A stretch of DNA of 64,000 bases from Nitrospira lenta (GCF_900403705.1 NZ_OUNR01000017.1:347492-411491); one strand, 5' to 3'. Shown: positions 43,769 through 52,244, numbered from the stretch's first letter. Program-made: numbers and translations. The notes: a model not told the origin generated them from the sequence alone.

Positions 43769-45217
43769 TTGGCACACGCACCGTCACCCTGTTCGTCCCT
43801 GGCGCCGGACCTCGCCGTCCGCCGTTGTGCCGATATCCGCGCACAGCTGGAAACCGCCGGCCTGTTTGCTTCGGCGGCCGCACCGCAGGCGACCAACTCT
43901 TGGCGAATCAGCCCCTGCCCGCTTTTCCTCTCACCGGAGCAGACGGCATTCTTCACCAAACTGGGCCCCCAACTCCTGGCTTTCTACCGGGCCCACAACC
44001 GCCTTTATCTCGAAAGCGTGAAGGGGTCTCAGCCGAAATGGGTCGCGCAGTATCTCGACCAGGGCAAACCCGACGCCTTGATTGCGTATAGCCGCATGAA
44101 GCGCTTCCGGGACGATCTGCCCGCAGTCATCCGACCAGATGTGATTCCGACCCAAGACGGCATGGTCATTACCGAGCTGGACTCGGTCCCGGGCGGGATC
44201 GGCCTGACCGCGTGCCTGTCCGCCATCTATAGCGGCCTCGACGATATTCCTCTGCCGCTCGTCGGCGGCCGCGACGGCATGGTCCGCGGATTTGCCACGA
44301 TGTTGAAGGCGATCCAGCGAGAACGAACCGGCTGCATCGCCATCGTCGCATCGGAAGAGGCGAAAGAGTACCGCCCCGAAATGACCTGGCTGGCCGCCCG
44401 ACTCCGTGAGCAGGGCGTACCCGCCTACTGTGTCGAGCCGCGGGATGTGCGCTTCACGGAAGCGGGCTTGCGACTTGGGCTGGAGACCGGTGAGGAGCCT
44501 ATCGCCGTGCTCTATCGGTTTTACGAACTGTTCGATCTCTTGAACATCCCGAAAGCCGAGTTGATTCAGTACGCCGCCAAAAAAGAATTCGTGGCGGTCA
44601 CCCCGCCTTACAAACCAGCGTTGGAAGAAAAGTCGGCCTTTGCGCTCCTGCACCATCCGGTGCTCCGCCCATTCTGGGAAAAAGAACTCGGCGAGGCCAC
44701 CCTGCTGGACCTCACAACCATCATGCCGCGCACCTGGCTGCTTGACCCGGCGCCGATTCCCCCGTCCGCGACAATTCCCGGATTGCGGATGGGCGACCGC
44801 GCCGTGACCAATTGGCGCGATCTCGCCGCCGCCACGCAAAAAGAACGGCATTACGTGGTCAAACCGTCGGGATTTTCAGAACTGGCCTGGGGCAGTCGCG
44901 GCGTATCGGTGGGGCACGATCTTCCGCAAGCCGAATGGGCCGCGGCCATCGATCAGGCCCTCGCGTCGTTTTCGGCGACGCCCTACATCCTCCAGGAATT
45001 CCATAAGGGCCGCATCTACGAACTCGACTATTGGGATCCGGCAGCCAACCAGCTCGTGCGGATGAACGGACGGGCACGCCTGTCACCGTACTATTTCGTG
45101 GCCGACGGCAAGGTTGAATTGGCCGGGATTCTGGCCACCGTCTGTTCCGCGGAAAAGAAAATTATCCATGGGATGAAAGATGCCATCATGGTTCCCTGCG
45201 CGCTGTCGCAATCGTAA
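43769..45217 (+). CDS. ATP-grasp-like protein of unknown function
   Basis: A 482-residue protein, start probably TTG 43769. It looks like an ATP-grasp ligase of the glutathionylspermidine-synthase or circularly permuted type: VITELDSVPGGIGLTACLS, RHYVVKPSGFSELAWGSRGV-like segment (VVKPSGFSELAWGSRGV), YILQEFHKGRIYELDYWD and MNGRARLSPYYF. The conserved Lys (VKPSG), Glu of the hinge (LQEF) and late Asn/Arg fit nucleotide and metal binding. Product and substrate are unknown. It opens a plus-strand series with glutaredoxin and KamA genes, but the next gene is 73 bases away. Confidence 0.65.
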   Translation: MAHAPSPCSSLAPDLAVRRCADIRAQLETAGLFASAAAPQATNSWRISPCPLFLSPEQTAFFTKLGPQLLAFYRAHNRLYLESVKGSQPKWVAQYLDQGKPDALIAYSRMKRFRDDLPAVIRPDVIPTQDGMVITELDSVPGGIGLTACLSAIYSGLDDIPLPLVGGRDGMVRGFATMLKAIQRERTGCIAIVASEEAKEYRPEMTWLAARLREQGVPAYCVEPRDVRFTEAGLRLGLETGEEPIAVLYRFYELFDLLNIPKAELIQYAAKKEFVAVTPPYKPALEEKSAFALLHHPVLRPFWEKELGEATLLDLTTIMPRTWLLDPAPIPPSATIPGLRMGDRAVTNWRDLAAATQKERHYVVKPSGFSELAWGSRGVSVGHDLPQAEWAAAIDQALASFSATPYILQEFHKGRIYELDYWDPAANQLVRMNGRARLSPYYFVADGKVELAGILATVCSAEKKIIHGMKDAIMVPCALSQS

Positions 45218-45290
45218 CGCAAGCCCCACGTCCTTTTCCCCATATGCCTCATTCCACTTTTACCGTTTTCCATGGTAGCCTAAGGCCACG

Positions 45291-45536
45291 ATGGCGTTAA
45301 CGCTCTATCATGTCGACTGGTGTCCTGACTGCGAAGTCGTCCGCGACAAGCTGGCGGAACTCGGGGTGCCCTACAACGGCATCATCGTTCCCGACATCCG
45401 CCCGATGCGGAAACAGGTCCATGACGTGTCAGGCCAATATTATGTGCCGGTGCTCACGGACGGAGACACCGTCCTGACCGAGACACACGACATCTTGGCC
45501 TACCTCGATCAGCACTATGCCAAGACATCCTCGTAG
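45291..45536 (+). CDS. Small glutaredoxin/GST N-domain-like protein
   Basis: An 81-residue thioredoxin-fold protein with the redox motif WCPDC, a cis-Pro region YVPVLTDGDTVL and C-terminal SHDI-type ETHDILAYLDQHY. It matches GST N-terminal or glutaredoxin-3-like proteins. It likely reduces disulphides or binds glutathione-like thiols. Located between the ATP-grasp-like and KamA genes. Confidence 0.88.
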   Translation: MALTLYHVDWCPDCEVVRDKLAELGVPYNGIIVPDIRPMRKQVHDVSGQYYVPVLTDGDTVLTETHDILAYLDQHYAKTSS

Positions 45537-45578
45537 ACCTATCCAGAATCCCTCCCTTCCCGCACGATCGGCGACAGG

Positions 45579-46814
45579 GTGTGTCCACCCCTGCCGCGAG
45601 TGGTTGCATCTCTCAAACAGGAGGCCCTGACGCCCGTGGAGGAATGGAGACGCATACTCGCTGAGAGCATCGTGAAGCCGAAAGATCTGGCTGACCGGTT
45701 CGGACTCGACGAGAAAGAAATAGAAGCCATCGTCGGTCCGTATCCCATGCGGATCACCCCGACCGTCCTCGGGACGATGAAGGCAAAAGGCGACGCCATC
45801 TGGAAACAGGTGGTCCCGGAGATCGCGGAGCTGGACGATATCGATGCGGAAGACGATCCGCTCGAAGAAGACCTGATGAGTCCGGTGCCCCACCTTGTCC
45901 ACCGGTACCCCGACCGCGTCCTCCTCATGGTCACCAACCAATGTCCGATCTATTGCCGCTTTTGCACCAGAAAGCGGCTGGTAGGGAAGCCGGGCTTTCT
46001 GAAGAAGGGCGAACTGGATCGCGCTATCGCCTACCTGCGCGAACATACCGAGGTACGGGACGTCATTCTTTCAGGCGGCGATCCGTTGCTGCTGCCCGAC
46101 TATCTCTTGGAACGCATTTTTAAAGCGTTGCGGTCCATCCCGCATCTGGAACTGATTCGCATCGGATCGCGAGTCCCCGGGACGCTGCCGGAACGGATTA
46201 CACCGAAGTTGTGCGAACTCGTCAAAAAGTACCATCCGATTTATATGAACCTGCACTTCAACCACCCGGACGAACTCACGCCGGCCGTGAAAGCCGCCTG
46301 CGGCATGCTCGCGGATGCCGGTGTGCCGCTCGGAGCCCAGACCGTGCTGTTGAAAGGGGTCAACGATGACCCCGAGGTGATGAAGCGCCTGGTCCATCAA
46401 CTGCTCCTAGCCCGGGTCAAGCCGTACTATCTCTATCAAGCGGATCTGACCAAGGGCACCAACCATTTCCGCACATCGGTTGAGACCGGCCTCAACATCA
46501 TCAAGGCCCTTCAAGGTCACACCAGTGGGATGGCCGTTCCGCACTTTGTCATCGACGCGCCCGGCGGCGGAGGGAAAATCCCGCTCCTCCCCAGCGACTA
46601 CCTGGTGCACCTGGATGAAGACGGTGCCGTGCTACAGAATTACGAGAGTAAAACGTTCCGCTATCCGCAACCGAAGTCCGGTAGCAGCCGCGAGTTGCCG
46701 ATGGTCGGCGCACGGGCCGGCTTCGACTACGAGGCCAGCGAAAATAGCTACCCTGACCGCGACGGGTTCTCTTCGTTGGGCAACAGTTGCGGGGGAGATA
46801 CAGACGAGCTGTGA
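45579..46814 (+). CDS. kamA: KamA family radical SAM protein (lysine 2,3-aminomutase-like)
   Basis: 411 residues from GTG 45579; a GTG at 45636 after AGGAGG is possible. Radical SAM ligands C122, C126, C129 (CPIYCRFCTRKR), the GGDPLLL motif and PLP region with Lys in PGGGGKIPL. Lysine 2,3-aminomutases make beta-lysine, used as the osmolyte Nε-acetyl-beta-lysine or for elongation factor P modification; no ablB-type acetyltransferase or epmA gene is adjacent. The stop overlaps the next gene by four bases. Confidence 0.88.
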   Translation: MCPPLPRVVASLKQEALTPVEEWRRILAESIVKPKDLADRFGLDEKEIEAIVGPYPMRITPTVLGTMKAKGDAIWKQVVPEIAELDDIDAEDDPLEEDLMSPVPHLVHRYPDRVLLMVTNQCPIYCRFCTRKRLVGKPGFLKKGELDRAIAYLREHTEVRDVILSGGDPLLLPDYLLERIFKALRSIPHLELIRIGSRVPGTLPERITPKLCELVKKYHPIYMNLHFNHPDELTPAVKAACGMLADAGVPLGAQTVLLKGVNDDPEVMKRLVHQLLLARVKPYYLYQADLTKGTNHFRTSVETGLNIIKALQGHTSGMAVPHFVIDAPGGGGKIPLLPSDYLVHLDEDGAVLQNYESKTFRYPQPKSGSSRELPMVGARAGFDYEASENSYPDRDGFSSLGNSCGGDTDEL

Positions 46815-47965
46815 GCAAAACACCGACCCAGGGCATCCTCCCCTATCAGGACATCAAGCAGCTGATCGTCACCGGGGCCCTCACGGCATCCCCCGCGATC
46901 GAAGACCGGCAGATTCAACCGGCCAGTCTTGACTTGCGCCTAGGGCGCAAAGCCTACCGGTTGATCAGCAGTTTTCTGCCGGAACTCTCCCCTATTTCCT
47001 CACGGCTCGACGTGCTCGACTTCTATCAATCGGATCTCGTCATGTACGAGATGGATTTGACGGAAGGAGCCATCCTGGAAAAAGGGCACGTCTATCTTGT
47101 CCCGCTGCTGGAACATCTGAAACTCCCCAAAAATCTGCGCGCGCGGGCCAATCCCAAAAGCACCACCGGCCGGCTCGATGTCTTTACCCGTGTCGTGACG
47201 GATTTGAATGCGGGCTTCGACGAAATCCGTTCCGGTTATCACGGGCCCCTGTTCCTCGAAGTCGTGCCTCGTTCGTTCGCGGTCAAAGTCCGCACCGGCC
47301 AATCGCTGAATCAGATCCGGTTCGTCCGCGGCGAAGCCACCGTCAGCGATGCGTCGCTGAAGACGCTGCACAGCAAATCCCCGCTGCTCTATCACAACAG
47401 CCCGACCAGAAAAGTACTGGGACAACGCGAGTTCCGCGCCGAGCGCGGGCTCTTCCTGCGCATCGACCTGAAAGGCGACGACCGGACGGACTCGGGCATC
47501 ATCGGCTATCGGGCCAAGAAGAACAGCCACGTCATCGATCTGGCCAAGGTCGGGCACTATAGCGCCGCAGATTTCTGGGAACCGCTCCATCGGCACCGGC
47601 ATGACAGCCTGCTCCTGGAACCCGAAGAGTTTTACATCCTCGCCTCCAAGGAACGGATTCGTGTGCCGGCCGGATACGCCGCTGAGATGGTCGCGTACGA
47701 AGCAGCCTGCGGAGAGCTGCGCACACACTACGCCGGATTCTTCGACCCGGGCTTCGGGTATGGAGCAAAAGGAGAGATCAAAGGGACGCAAGTGGTGTTG
47801 GAAGTCCGCCCCCACGATGTGCCATTTTTGATCCACGACGGGCAGACATTTTTTAAGGTTGTATATGACCGCATGCTCGACGTACCCTCACAGCTCTACG
47901 GCACCACGTTAGGATCGTCGTATCAAGGGCAAGCGCTCACACTCAGCAAACATTTCAAAGTGTAA
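46811..47965 (+). CDS. 2'-deoxycytidine 5'-triphosphate deaminase-like protein (DCD2 family)
   Basis: GTG start at 46811 overlaps the kamA stop (GTGA), preferred over TTG 46787. About 384 residues, roughly two dUTPase-like modules in tandem: the first has QIQPASLDLRLG and RARANPKSTTGRLDVF, the second VPAGYAAEMVAYE, GFFDPGFGYG and VLEVRPHDVPFL. DCD2 enzymes deaminate dCTP to dUTP for thymidylate synthesis. The function is by family resemblance. Confidence 0.88.
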   Translation: MSKTPTQGILPYQDIKQLIVTGALTASPAIEDRQIQPASLDLRLGRKAYRLISSFLPELSPISSRLDVLDFYQSDLVMYEMDLTEGAILEKGHVYLVPLLEHLKLPKNLRARANPKSTTGRLDVFTRVVTDLNAGFDEIRSGYHGPLFLEVVPRSFAVKVRTGQSLNQIRFVRGEATVSDASLKTLHSKSPLLYHNSPTRKVLGQREFRAERGLFLRIDLKGDDRTDSGIIGYRAKKNSHVIDLAKVGHYSAADFWEPLHRHRHDSLLLEPEEFYILASKERIRVPAGYAAEMVAYEAACGELRTHYAGFFDPGFGYGAKGEIKGTQVVLEVRPHDVPFLIHDGQTFFKVVYDRMLDVPSQLYGTTLGSSYQGQALTLSKHFKV

Positions 47966-47967
47966 CC

Positions 47968-48372
47968 ATGGCACCTACAGACCTTCCGCAAAAAGATCCC
48001 GCTCCGGCTTCGTCGCCGGGCCATGTGGACGGCGAGACGAGCGAAGACAAGCAACTCAGCGTCGCCGGCATGATGACCGGCACCGCGCTGATTTTTATCG
48101 GCTTTCTGAATGTCTTTCTGTCGATCAGCGGCGGATTTGAAATCAATGCCGTCCCCTTGCTGATCTACTTCGGCGGAATCGCCGTGTGGGCCAATGCCGT
48201 GATCGAGAATCCCACCTGGCGCTATAGCGTCATGATCGTCGCGATCGCGATCGGCTTGGGCTTCTTCCACTACGGCGAAGTGCTCTTCTGGCACAAACAA
48301 GTCGTCTTCTGGACGACCGTGGTCGTCGTCATGTACTTCATGTTCAGAGAACCGAAAACGCCGGACCGGTAG
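47968..48372 (+). CDS. Small multi-pass membrane protein, unknown
   Basis: 134 residues, starts two bases after the deaminase-like stop. Cytoplasmic polar N-terminus of about 35 residues, then about four hydrophobic helices (MMTGTALIFIGFLNVFLSI, VPLLIYFGGIAVWANAVI, YSVMIVAIAIGLGFFHYG, VVFWTTVVVVMYFMF). No known family recognised. Coexpression with the preceding gene is likely. Confidence 0.7.
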   Translation: MAPTDLPQKDPAPASSPGHVDGETSEDKQLSVAGMMTGTALIFIGFLNVFLSISGGFEINAVPLLIYFGGIAVWANAVIENPTWRYSVMIVAIAIGLGFFHYGEVLFWHKQVVFWTTVVVVMYFMFREPKTPDR

Positions 48373-48419
48373 TACGACCGCTGTCCGCCGCCGCCGGACC
48401 ATCTCGACAAGCTGCCCAG

Positions 48420-49112
48420 ATGACCATCGCCGTCATCATCCCCACCCTGAATGAATCCTCGACGATTGCGCGCACCCTGACACACACCGTCGCCTTGGGA
48501 TTCGACGAAATTGTCGTCAGTGACGGCGGCAGCACCGATCCTACGCTCCAGATGGTCCAAGCCTGCTGTGCCAGAGTGCCGGTCGTACGGTTAGTCACCG
48601 CACCGACCGGCCGAGCCCGGCAACTGAATGAAGGCGTGAAAGCCTGCCGCAGCGACATCCTGCTGTTTCTCCATGCCGACACGGAACTTCCGCCGCATGC
48701 GAAAACGGCGATTGAATCCGCAGTGAAGAATCCTCAGATCGTCGGCGGGCGGTTCGATGTCCGCTTCGATCGTCCGTCCCGATGGGGCACGATCATCAGC
48801 TGGCTCATGAACCGGCGCTCACGTCTCACCGGCATCGCCACCGGCGACCAGGCCATGTTCGTCCGCCGTCAGATCTTTGAACAGATGGGCGGCTTCCCGA
48901 ATATTCCGCTGATGGAAGATATTGCATTCAGCCGGCATTTGAAACGTCGGGGGCCAACCGCCGCGCTCGCGGATCGCGTCACGACCTCGTTCCGGCGCTG
49001 GGAGAAAAACGGGCCTCTGCGCACAATTTTCTTGATGTGGACGCTGCGCTTCCTGTATTGGCTGGGGGTCAGCCCCACTCGACTCAACCAATGGTATCGT
49101 GCAGTCCGATAA
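48420..49112 (+). CDS. Glycosyltransferase family 2, TIGR04283-like
   Basis: 230 residues, GT-A fold with IPTLNESSTIARTL at the N-terminus, the DxD-like SDGGSTDPTL, LNEGVKACRSDILLFLHADT and GGFPNIPLMEDIAFSRHLKR. TIGR04283 proteins occur as pairs with a TIGR04282-type protein, as here. They transfer sugars in uncharacterised pathways. No membrane segments are needed apart from a C-terminal hydrophobic stretch (LRFLYWLGVSP). Confidence 0.85.
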   Translation: MTIAVIIPTLNESSTIARTLTHTVALGFDEIVVSDGGSTDPTLQMVQACCARVPVVRLVTAPTGRARQLNEGVKACRSDILLFLHADTELPPHAKTAIESAVKNPQIVGGRFDVRFDRPSRWGTIISWLMNRRSRLTGIATGDQAMFVRRQIFEQMGGFPNIPLMEDIAFSRHLKRRGPTAALADRVTTSFRRWEKNGPLRTIFLMWTLRFLYWLGVSPTRLNQWYRAVR

Positions 49113-49116
49113 GCGT

Positions 49117-49881
49117 ATGAACAAACCATCACCCAAATCGTCCCAGTCTGCATCGACACAACCACCGTCCGCCGCCCTGGTGATCTTCGCGAAGGCGCCT
49201 GTCCCGGGCCAAGTGAAGACCCGCCTGTGCCCGCCGTTGACGCCTGACGAAGCCGCCACTCTGCACGGCAGCTTTGTCATCGACATGCTTGAGCGCACCA
49301 AAGTCGCCACGGCAAAGCTGAAGTTACCCTTTGATCGTTACCTGGCCTGCGCGCCATCCTCCACACTGGTCTTCTTCCAGATCATGGAAGAGCGGCAGAG
49401 CGTGAAGCTAATTGATCAAGTCGGCGACGATCTAGGTGCGCGCATGCAGCAGGCGTTCGCGACCCTCTTCGGGAAGGGCTATCAACGGGTCTTCATCGTC
49501 GGCGCCGATGTCCCGTCGCTGCCGCTCGATCATTATAAGCAGGCCCTGGCTCTGCTGGATGCCCACGACGTCGTCTTAGGACCGGCACTAGACGGCGGAT
49601 ATTATTTGATCGGCCTCACGCAACCCCGGCCCGAACTCTTCGCCGACATTGTCTGGTCGACCGATCGCGTACTCGTGGCCACACAGGAGAAAGCTGTCGG
49701 CCTCGGCTTGAAGGTGGCGTTGCTTCCTGCCTGGCGCGATGTTGATACCATCGACGATCTCCAGGCATTGATGGACGCTAGCGCTGCGGACGCAAAGAAG
49801 CCGAAAACTGAGCAGGTCTTTTCAGCACGCACCGCCGGTGCGCTCCAGCATCTGGCCAAGCGCTTACGGGCAAAGACATAA
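49117..49881 (+). CDS. TIGR04282-type nucleotidyl/glycosyltransferase-like protein
   Basis: ATG 49117 (MNKPSPKS) is chosen, though GTG 49099 would overlap the preceding gene. About 254 residues with LVIFAKAPVPGQVKTRL, GDDLGARMQQAFATLF, VFIVGADVPSLPLDHY and LGPALDGGYYLIGL, the pattern of the family once linked to arsenosugar synthesis. It is paired with the GT2 gene. Role in a nucleotide-sugar step is plausible, not proven. Confidence 0.85.
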   Translation: MNKPSPKSSQSASTQPPSAALVIFAKAPVPGQVKTRLCPPLTPDEAATLHGSFVIDMLERTKVATAKLKLPFDRYLACAPSSTLVFFQIMEERQSVKLIDQVGDDLGARMQQAFATLFGKGYQRVFIVGADVPSLPLDHYKQALALLDAHDVVLGPALDGGYYLIGLTQPRPELFADIVWSTDRVLVATQEKAVGLGLKVALLPAWRDVDTIDDLQALMDASAADAKKPKTEQVFSARTAGALQHLAKRLRAKT

Positions 49882-49908
49882 CCACCACTTTCACCACGGA
49901 CATCGACC

Positions 49909-50643
49909 ATGAACGAACGTGTCGCACTCATCACCGGCGGAGCGAAAGGCATCGGGCGTGGGATCGCATTGGACCTGGCTGCGCAGCATTGGAAAGTCGC
50001 TATCTGCTACCGCACCAGTGAAGCCGAGGCGCAGAAGACTGCGCTGGCCATCACCGAGCGCGGCGGGCAGGCGCTGGCCATTCGCTGTGATGTCGCAGAC
50101 CCCGCGGCGGCCAAAGACCTCGTGACTCAGGTTGAACACACGTGGGGCGGCATCGATGTCCTCGTCAACGGCGCCGGGCCCTACCACCGCGTGAATCTGT
50201 TCGAAGAGACGATCGAGGGATGGAACGAAATGTTCGACGGCAATCTCCACCCCATCTTCTATCTGGCCAAAGCCATCGCGCCGGGCATGAAAGCCCGAAA
50301 ATCCGGCCGCATCATCAATTTCAGCATGGCCAATGCGGAACAGATGATCTCGCAACCGGATGTCACGGCACACTACATTGCCAAAGCCGGCGTGCTCATC
50401 CTGACCAGGACGCTCGCCAAGTTGCTGGCGCCGCACGGCATCACCGTAAATGCGATTTCGCCGGGCTTCATCGATTCCGGCAGCGCGCCGCCGGAAGAAC
50501 TGGCCGGCATGACGAAACGGATTCCCGCTGGCTATATCGGCACTATCGACGACACCGTCGCCGCCGTGCGCTACTTATTGAGTGAGGATGCGCGCTACGT
50601 GAACGGCGCGAACATTCAGATCAGCGGGGCATGGGGAATATAG
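49909..50643 (+). CDS. Short-chain dehydrogenase/reductase
   Basis: 244 residues, classical SDR: TGGAKGIGRGIALDL at the N-terminus, NGAG, Ser of the tetrad at about residue 141 (INFSMANA), YIAKAG with Tyr and Lys, and C-terminal GFIDSG. The family-typical Ser-Tyr-Lys is intact. Substrate unknown; 3-oxoacyl or sugar-type reductases are the nearest relatives. A palindromic element follows. Confidence 0.88.
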   Translation: MNERVALITGGAKGIGRGIALDLAAQHWKVAICYRTSEAEAQKTALAITERGGQALAIRCDVADPAAAKDLVTQVEHTWGGIDVLVNGAGPYHRVNLFEETIEGWNEMFDGNLHPIFYLAKAIAPGMKARKSGRIINFSMANAEQMISQPDVTAHYIAKAGVLILTRTLAKLLAPHGITVNAISPGFIDSGSAPPEELAGMTKRIPAGYIGTIDDTVAAVRYLLSEDARYVNGANIQISGAWGI

Positions 50644-50649
50644 GGAAAT

Positions 50650-50767
50650 GGGACTGTACCCGTGGCGCTTCCTTGCTCACTGAACGCGCACCCGGAACAA
50701 TCGAAACCTTAGATTAAGGGCGGTGCTCGCTCAATGTGCGCAGGGAAACCGCCACGGGCACAGTCCC
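50650..50767. repeat. Palindromic element (inverse orientation)
   Basis: 118 bp. Arms 50650-50667 and 50750-50767 are inverted over 18 bases with one mismatch (GGGACTGTACCCGTGGCG on the left). On the minus strand the interior reads CTGCGCACATTGAGCGAGC then TGCGCGTTCAGTGAGCAAGG, the same two core copies as in elements A and B. It sits between the SDR and zinc-ribbon genes. Confidence 0.8.
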
Positions 50768-50794
50768 TGAGAGAGAAGAGGGAGACTAGAAGAA

Positions 50795-51199
50795 ATGAAA
50801 ACGGATCAAGAACGCGAAGCCCATCATCGATTTGTCCAAGCGCTCCAGCATGAGCATCTGACCTGCTCCAAGCCCGGTTGTGGCGGAGCGATGGATGTCG
50901 CCGACCTCACTCCGCATAATGCCCGCATCAAGGCCTATGAAGCGACGTGCGAACGCTGTCATATGGTAGAAAAGATCACGGGCAAGGAGGAGCACTCACC
51001 GGCTTGGGACGTGGCTTCGATCACGATGATGGCCGAAGTACACCTCCTGCATGATCAGCCAACCTGTCCGTTCGACGACACCCCCATCACCTTCATCTCC
51101 ATGCCGAATCCCAGGCGAAAAGGCCGTTACCGACTCACCTGCTTCTACTGCGGGCGTCATACGGAAATGAACTGGCCGCCGCCGGAAGCGAAAGGATAG
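50795..51199 (+). CDS. Zinc-ribbon protein of unknown function
   Basis: 134 residues with Cys pairs CSKPGCGG, CERCH, and CPFDD plus CFYCGRH, four knuckles suited to bind two zincs. N-terminal half is helical (REAHHRFVQALQHEHL). No family recognised. It is followed by an intrinsic terminator and precedes a convergent Grx4 gene. An AGGGAGA site lies upstream of the ATG at 50795. Confidence 0.75.
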   Translation: MKTDQEREAHHRFVQALQHEHLTCSKPGCGGAMDVADLTPHNARIKAYEATCERCHMVEKITGKEEHSPAWDVASITMMAEVHLLHDQPTCPFDDTPITFISMPNPRRKGRYRLTCFYCGRHTEMNWPPPEAKG

Positions 51200-51232
51200 A
51201 CCGCCCTTCTCTCAACGCGGCACCAAACAAGA

Positions 51233-51277
51233 AAGCCGGCGGGTACTCCAACGAGCACCCCGCCGGCTTCCGTTTTA
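51233..51277 (+). terminator. Intrinsic terminator after the zinc-ribbon gene
   Basis: Arms AAGCCGGCGGG (51233-51243) and CCCGCCGGCTT (51259-51269), loop of 15 bases, then CCGTTTTACC. It lies between convergent genes; on the minus strand a T-rich run (TTTCTTG) is also seen. Confidence 0.7.
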
Positions 51278-51308
51278 CCGTTATCTATAACCCGCGAGTG
51301 ACGACCGC

Positions 51309-51632
51309 CTACTTGCCGAACGCTTTCTTCAGCAGCGGCTCCATCTCACCCTTCTTTTCCATCGGATCGAGAATGTCGGTGTCGCCATAGAACGTCCCGT
51401 CGATGAACACCTTGGGCAGCGTCGGCCAATTGGTCATCTTAGTGAGGGCCTCCCGCTTGGTCGGCTGCGAGAGCACATCGATCAGTTCATACGGGTATCC
51501 GTACTTCTCGAAAAACTGCATCGTCTCGCGCGTGAATCCGCACATCGGCATGGTCTTCGTCCCCTTGCCGTAGATCAGGATCTTATGCGCTTTGACTTCC
51601 TTCTGGATTTCGTCTTCTATCGGTTCGGCCAT
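51309..51632 (-). CDS. grxD: Monothiol glutaredoxin, Grx4/GrxD family
   Basis: 107 residues with a CGFT active site (MPMCGFTRET) in place of the usual CGFS, and the Grx4 features KGTKTMP, TLPKVFIDG and a C-terminal GDTDILDPM. Grx4 with BolA binds a shared 2Fe-2S cluster and acts in iron-sulfur trafficking. Gene starts nine bases after bolA on the same strand, which supports the pairing. Confidence 0.9.
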   Translation of the reverse strand: MAEPIEDEIQKEVKAHKILIYGKGTKTMPMCGFTRETMQFFEKYGYPYELIDVLSQPTKREALTKMTNWPTLPKVFIDGTFYGDTDILDPMEKKGEMEPLLKKAFGK

Positions 51633-51641
51633 CGTATCCTC

Positions 51642-51881
51642 CTATGCTTCGTCTTTAGTGCGGGCCGTCAATTCCAACGCATGGATCCGCCCATCCTTCA
51701 ATGGCACATCCAGTGCCTGATAGATGAGCCTGTGCCGATCCAGCAGATTCTTCTCCCGAAACGCCTCCGACACCACGATCACTTTCAAGTGATCCATCGT
51801 CCCGGTGCGATCGGTGACCGTCACCGCCGCATCCGGCATACTCTTCAGAACGTACTCAGTCAACACTTCCGGTGTGATCAT
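51642..51881 (-). CDS. bolA: BolA family protein
   Basis: 79 residues, class II KH-like fold with VTVTDRTGTMDHLKVIVVS and RHRLIYQALDVPLKDG. BolA proteins partner with Grx4 through a His-ligated cluster; the conserved His is in DRHR. AGGCAGGGC precedes the ATG. Confidence 0.92.
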   Translation of the reverse strand: MITPEVLTEYVLKSMPDAAVTVTDRTGTMDHLKVIVVSEAFREKNLLDRHRLIYQALDVPLKDGRIHALELTARTKDEA

Positions 51882-52034
51882 GCCCTGCCTCCGTCTAGTG
51901 GATGAGAATACCCGAGGGGGGACTGGAAACGCAATTCACTTAGCCAGCCCCTCACCCACCTAGCGAACGACACAACTTCTTGCTCCTATTGGCGATCCCT
52001 ACGAGCGACTCCCCCCACTGCATTCCGTTACACC

Positions 52035-52073
52035 TGGTGCCTATGCACCAACCGTGGTGGTGCATAGGCACCA
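52035..52073. promoter_or_regulatory. Nested inverted repeat upstream of the signalling operon
   Basis: Sixteen-base perfect arms at 52035-52050 and 52058-52073 with a seven-base spacer. Each arm is itself nearly palindromic (TGGTGC..GCACCA), giving four TGGTGC/GCACCA half-sites within 39 bases. It lies about 160 bases before the response regulator, inside a 355-base intergenic region (51882-52236) that otherwise holds only the short leader ORF. Operator for a dimeric regulator, or alternative leader hairpins. Confidence 0.45.
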
Positions 52074-52184
52074 CCACACATCGAACCCGTAGATTGGCCA
52101 ACCGCAATCGATTCATTTGCAGCGGGTTTTCATCACCTCCTGCGAGGCATCGAGATTGCTCATTGGCACAGTAGGAGAACGACC

Positions 52185-52244
52185 ATGAACCAGACATCCT
52201 CAACACCGCCCATCACTCACCATCAAGGAGGCTACCATGGCTGA
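52185..52244 (+). CDS. Putative 19-residue leader ORF, translationally coupled to the response regulator
   Basis: ATG 52185 follows AGGAG seven bases upstream and reads 19 codons to a TGA at 52242-52244. The response regulator start (52237-52239) lies inside this ORF, and the regulator ribosome-binding site (AAGGAGG) is also inside. The peptide begins MNQTSSTPPITHHQ. Its own conservation is unknown; coupling is inferred from overlap. Confidence 0.35.
   Translation: MNQTSSTPPITHHQGGYHG

Noticed and set aside
45579..46814. EpmB role for the KamA protein
   Set aside because: No EpmA-like gene or EF-P is nearby, and the length and PLP motif fit general lysine 2,3-aminomutase; left open.
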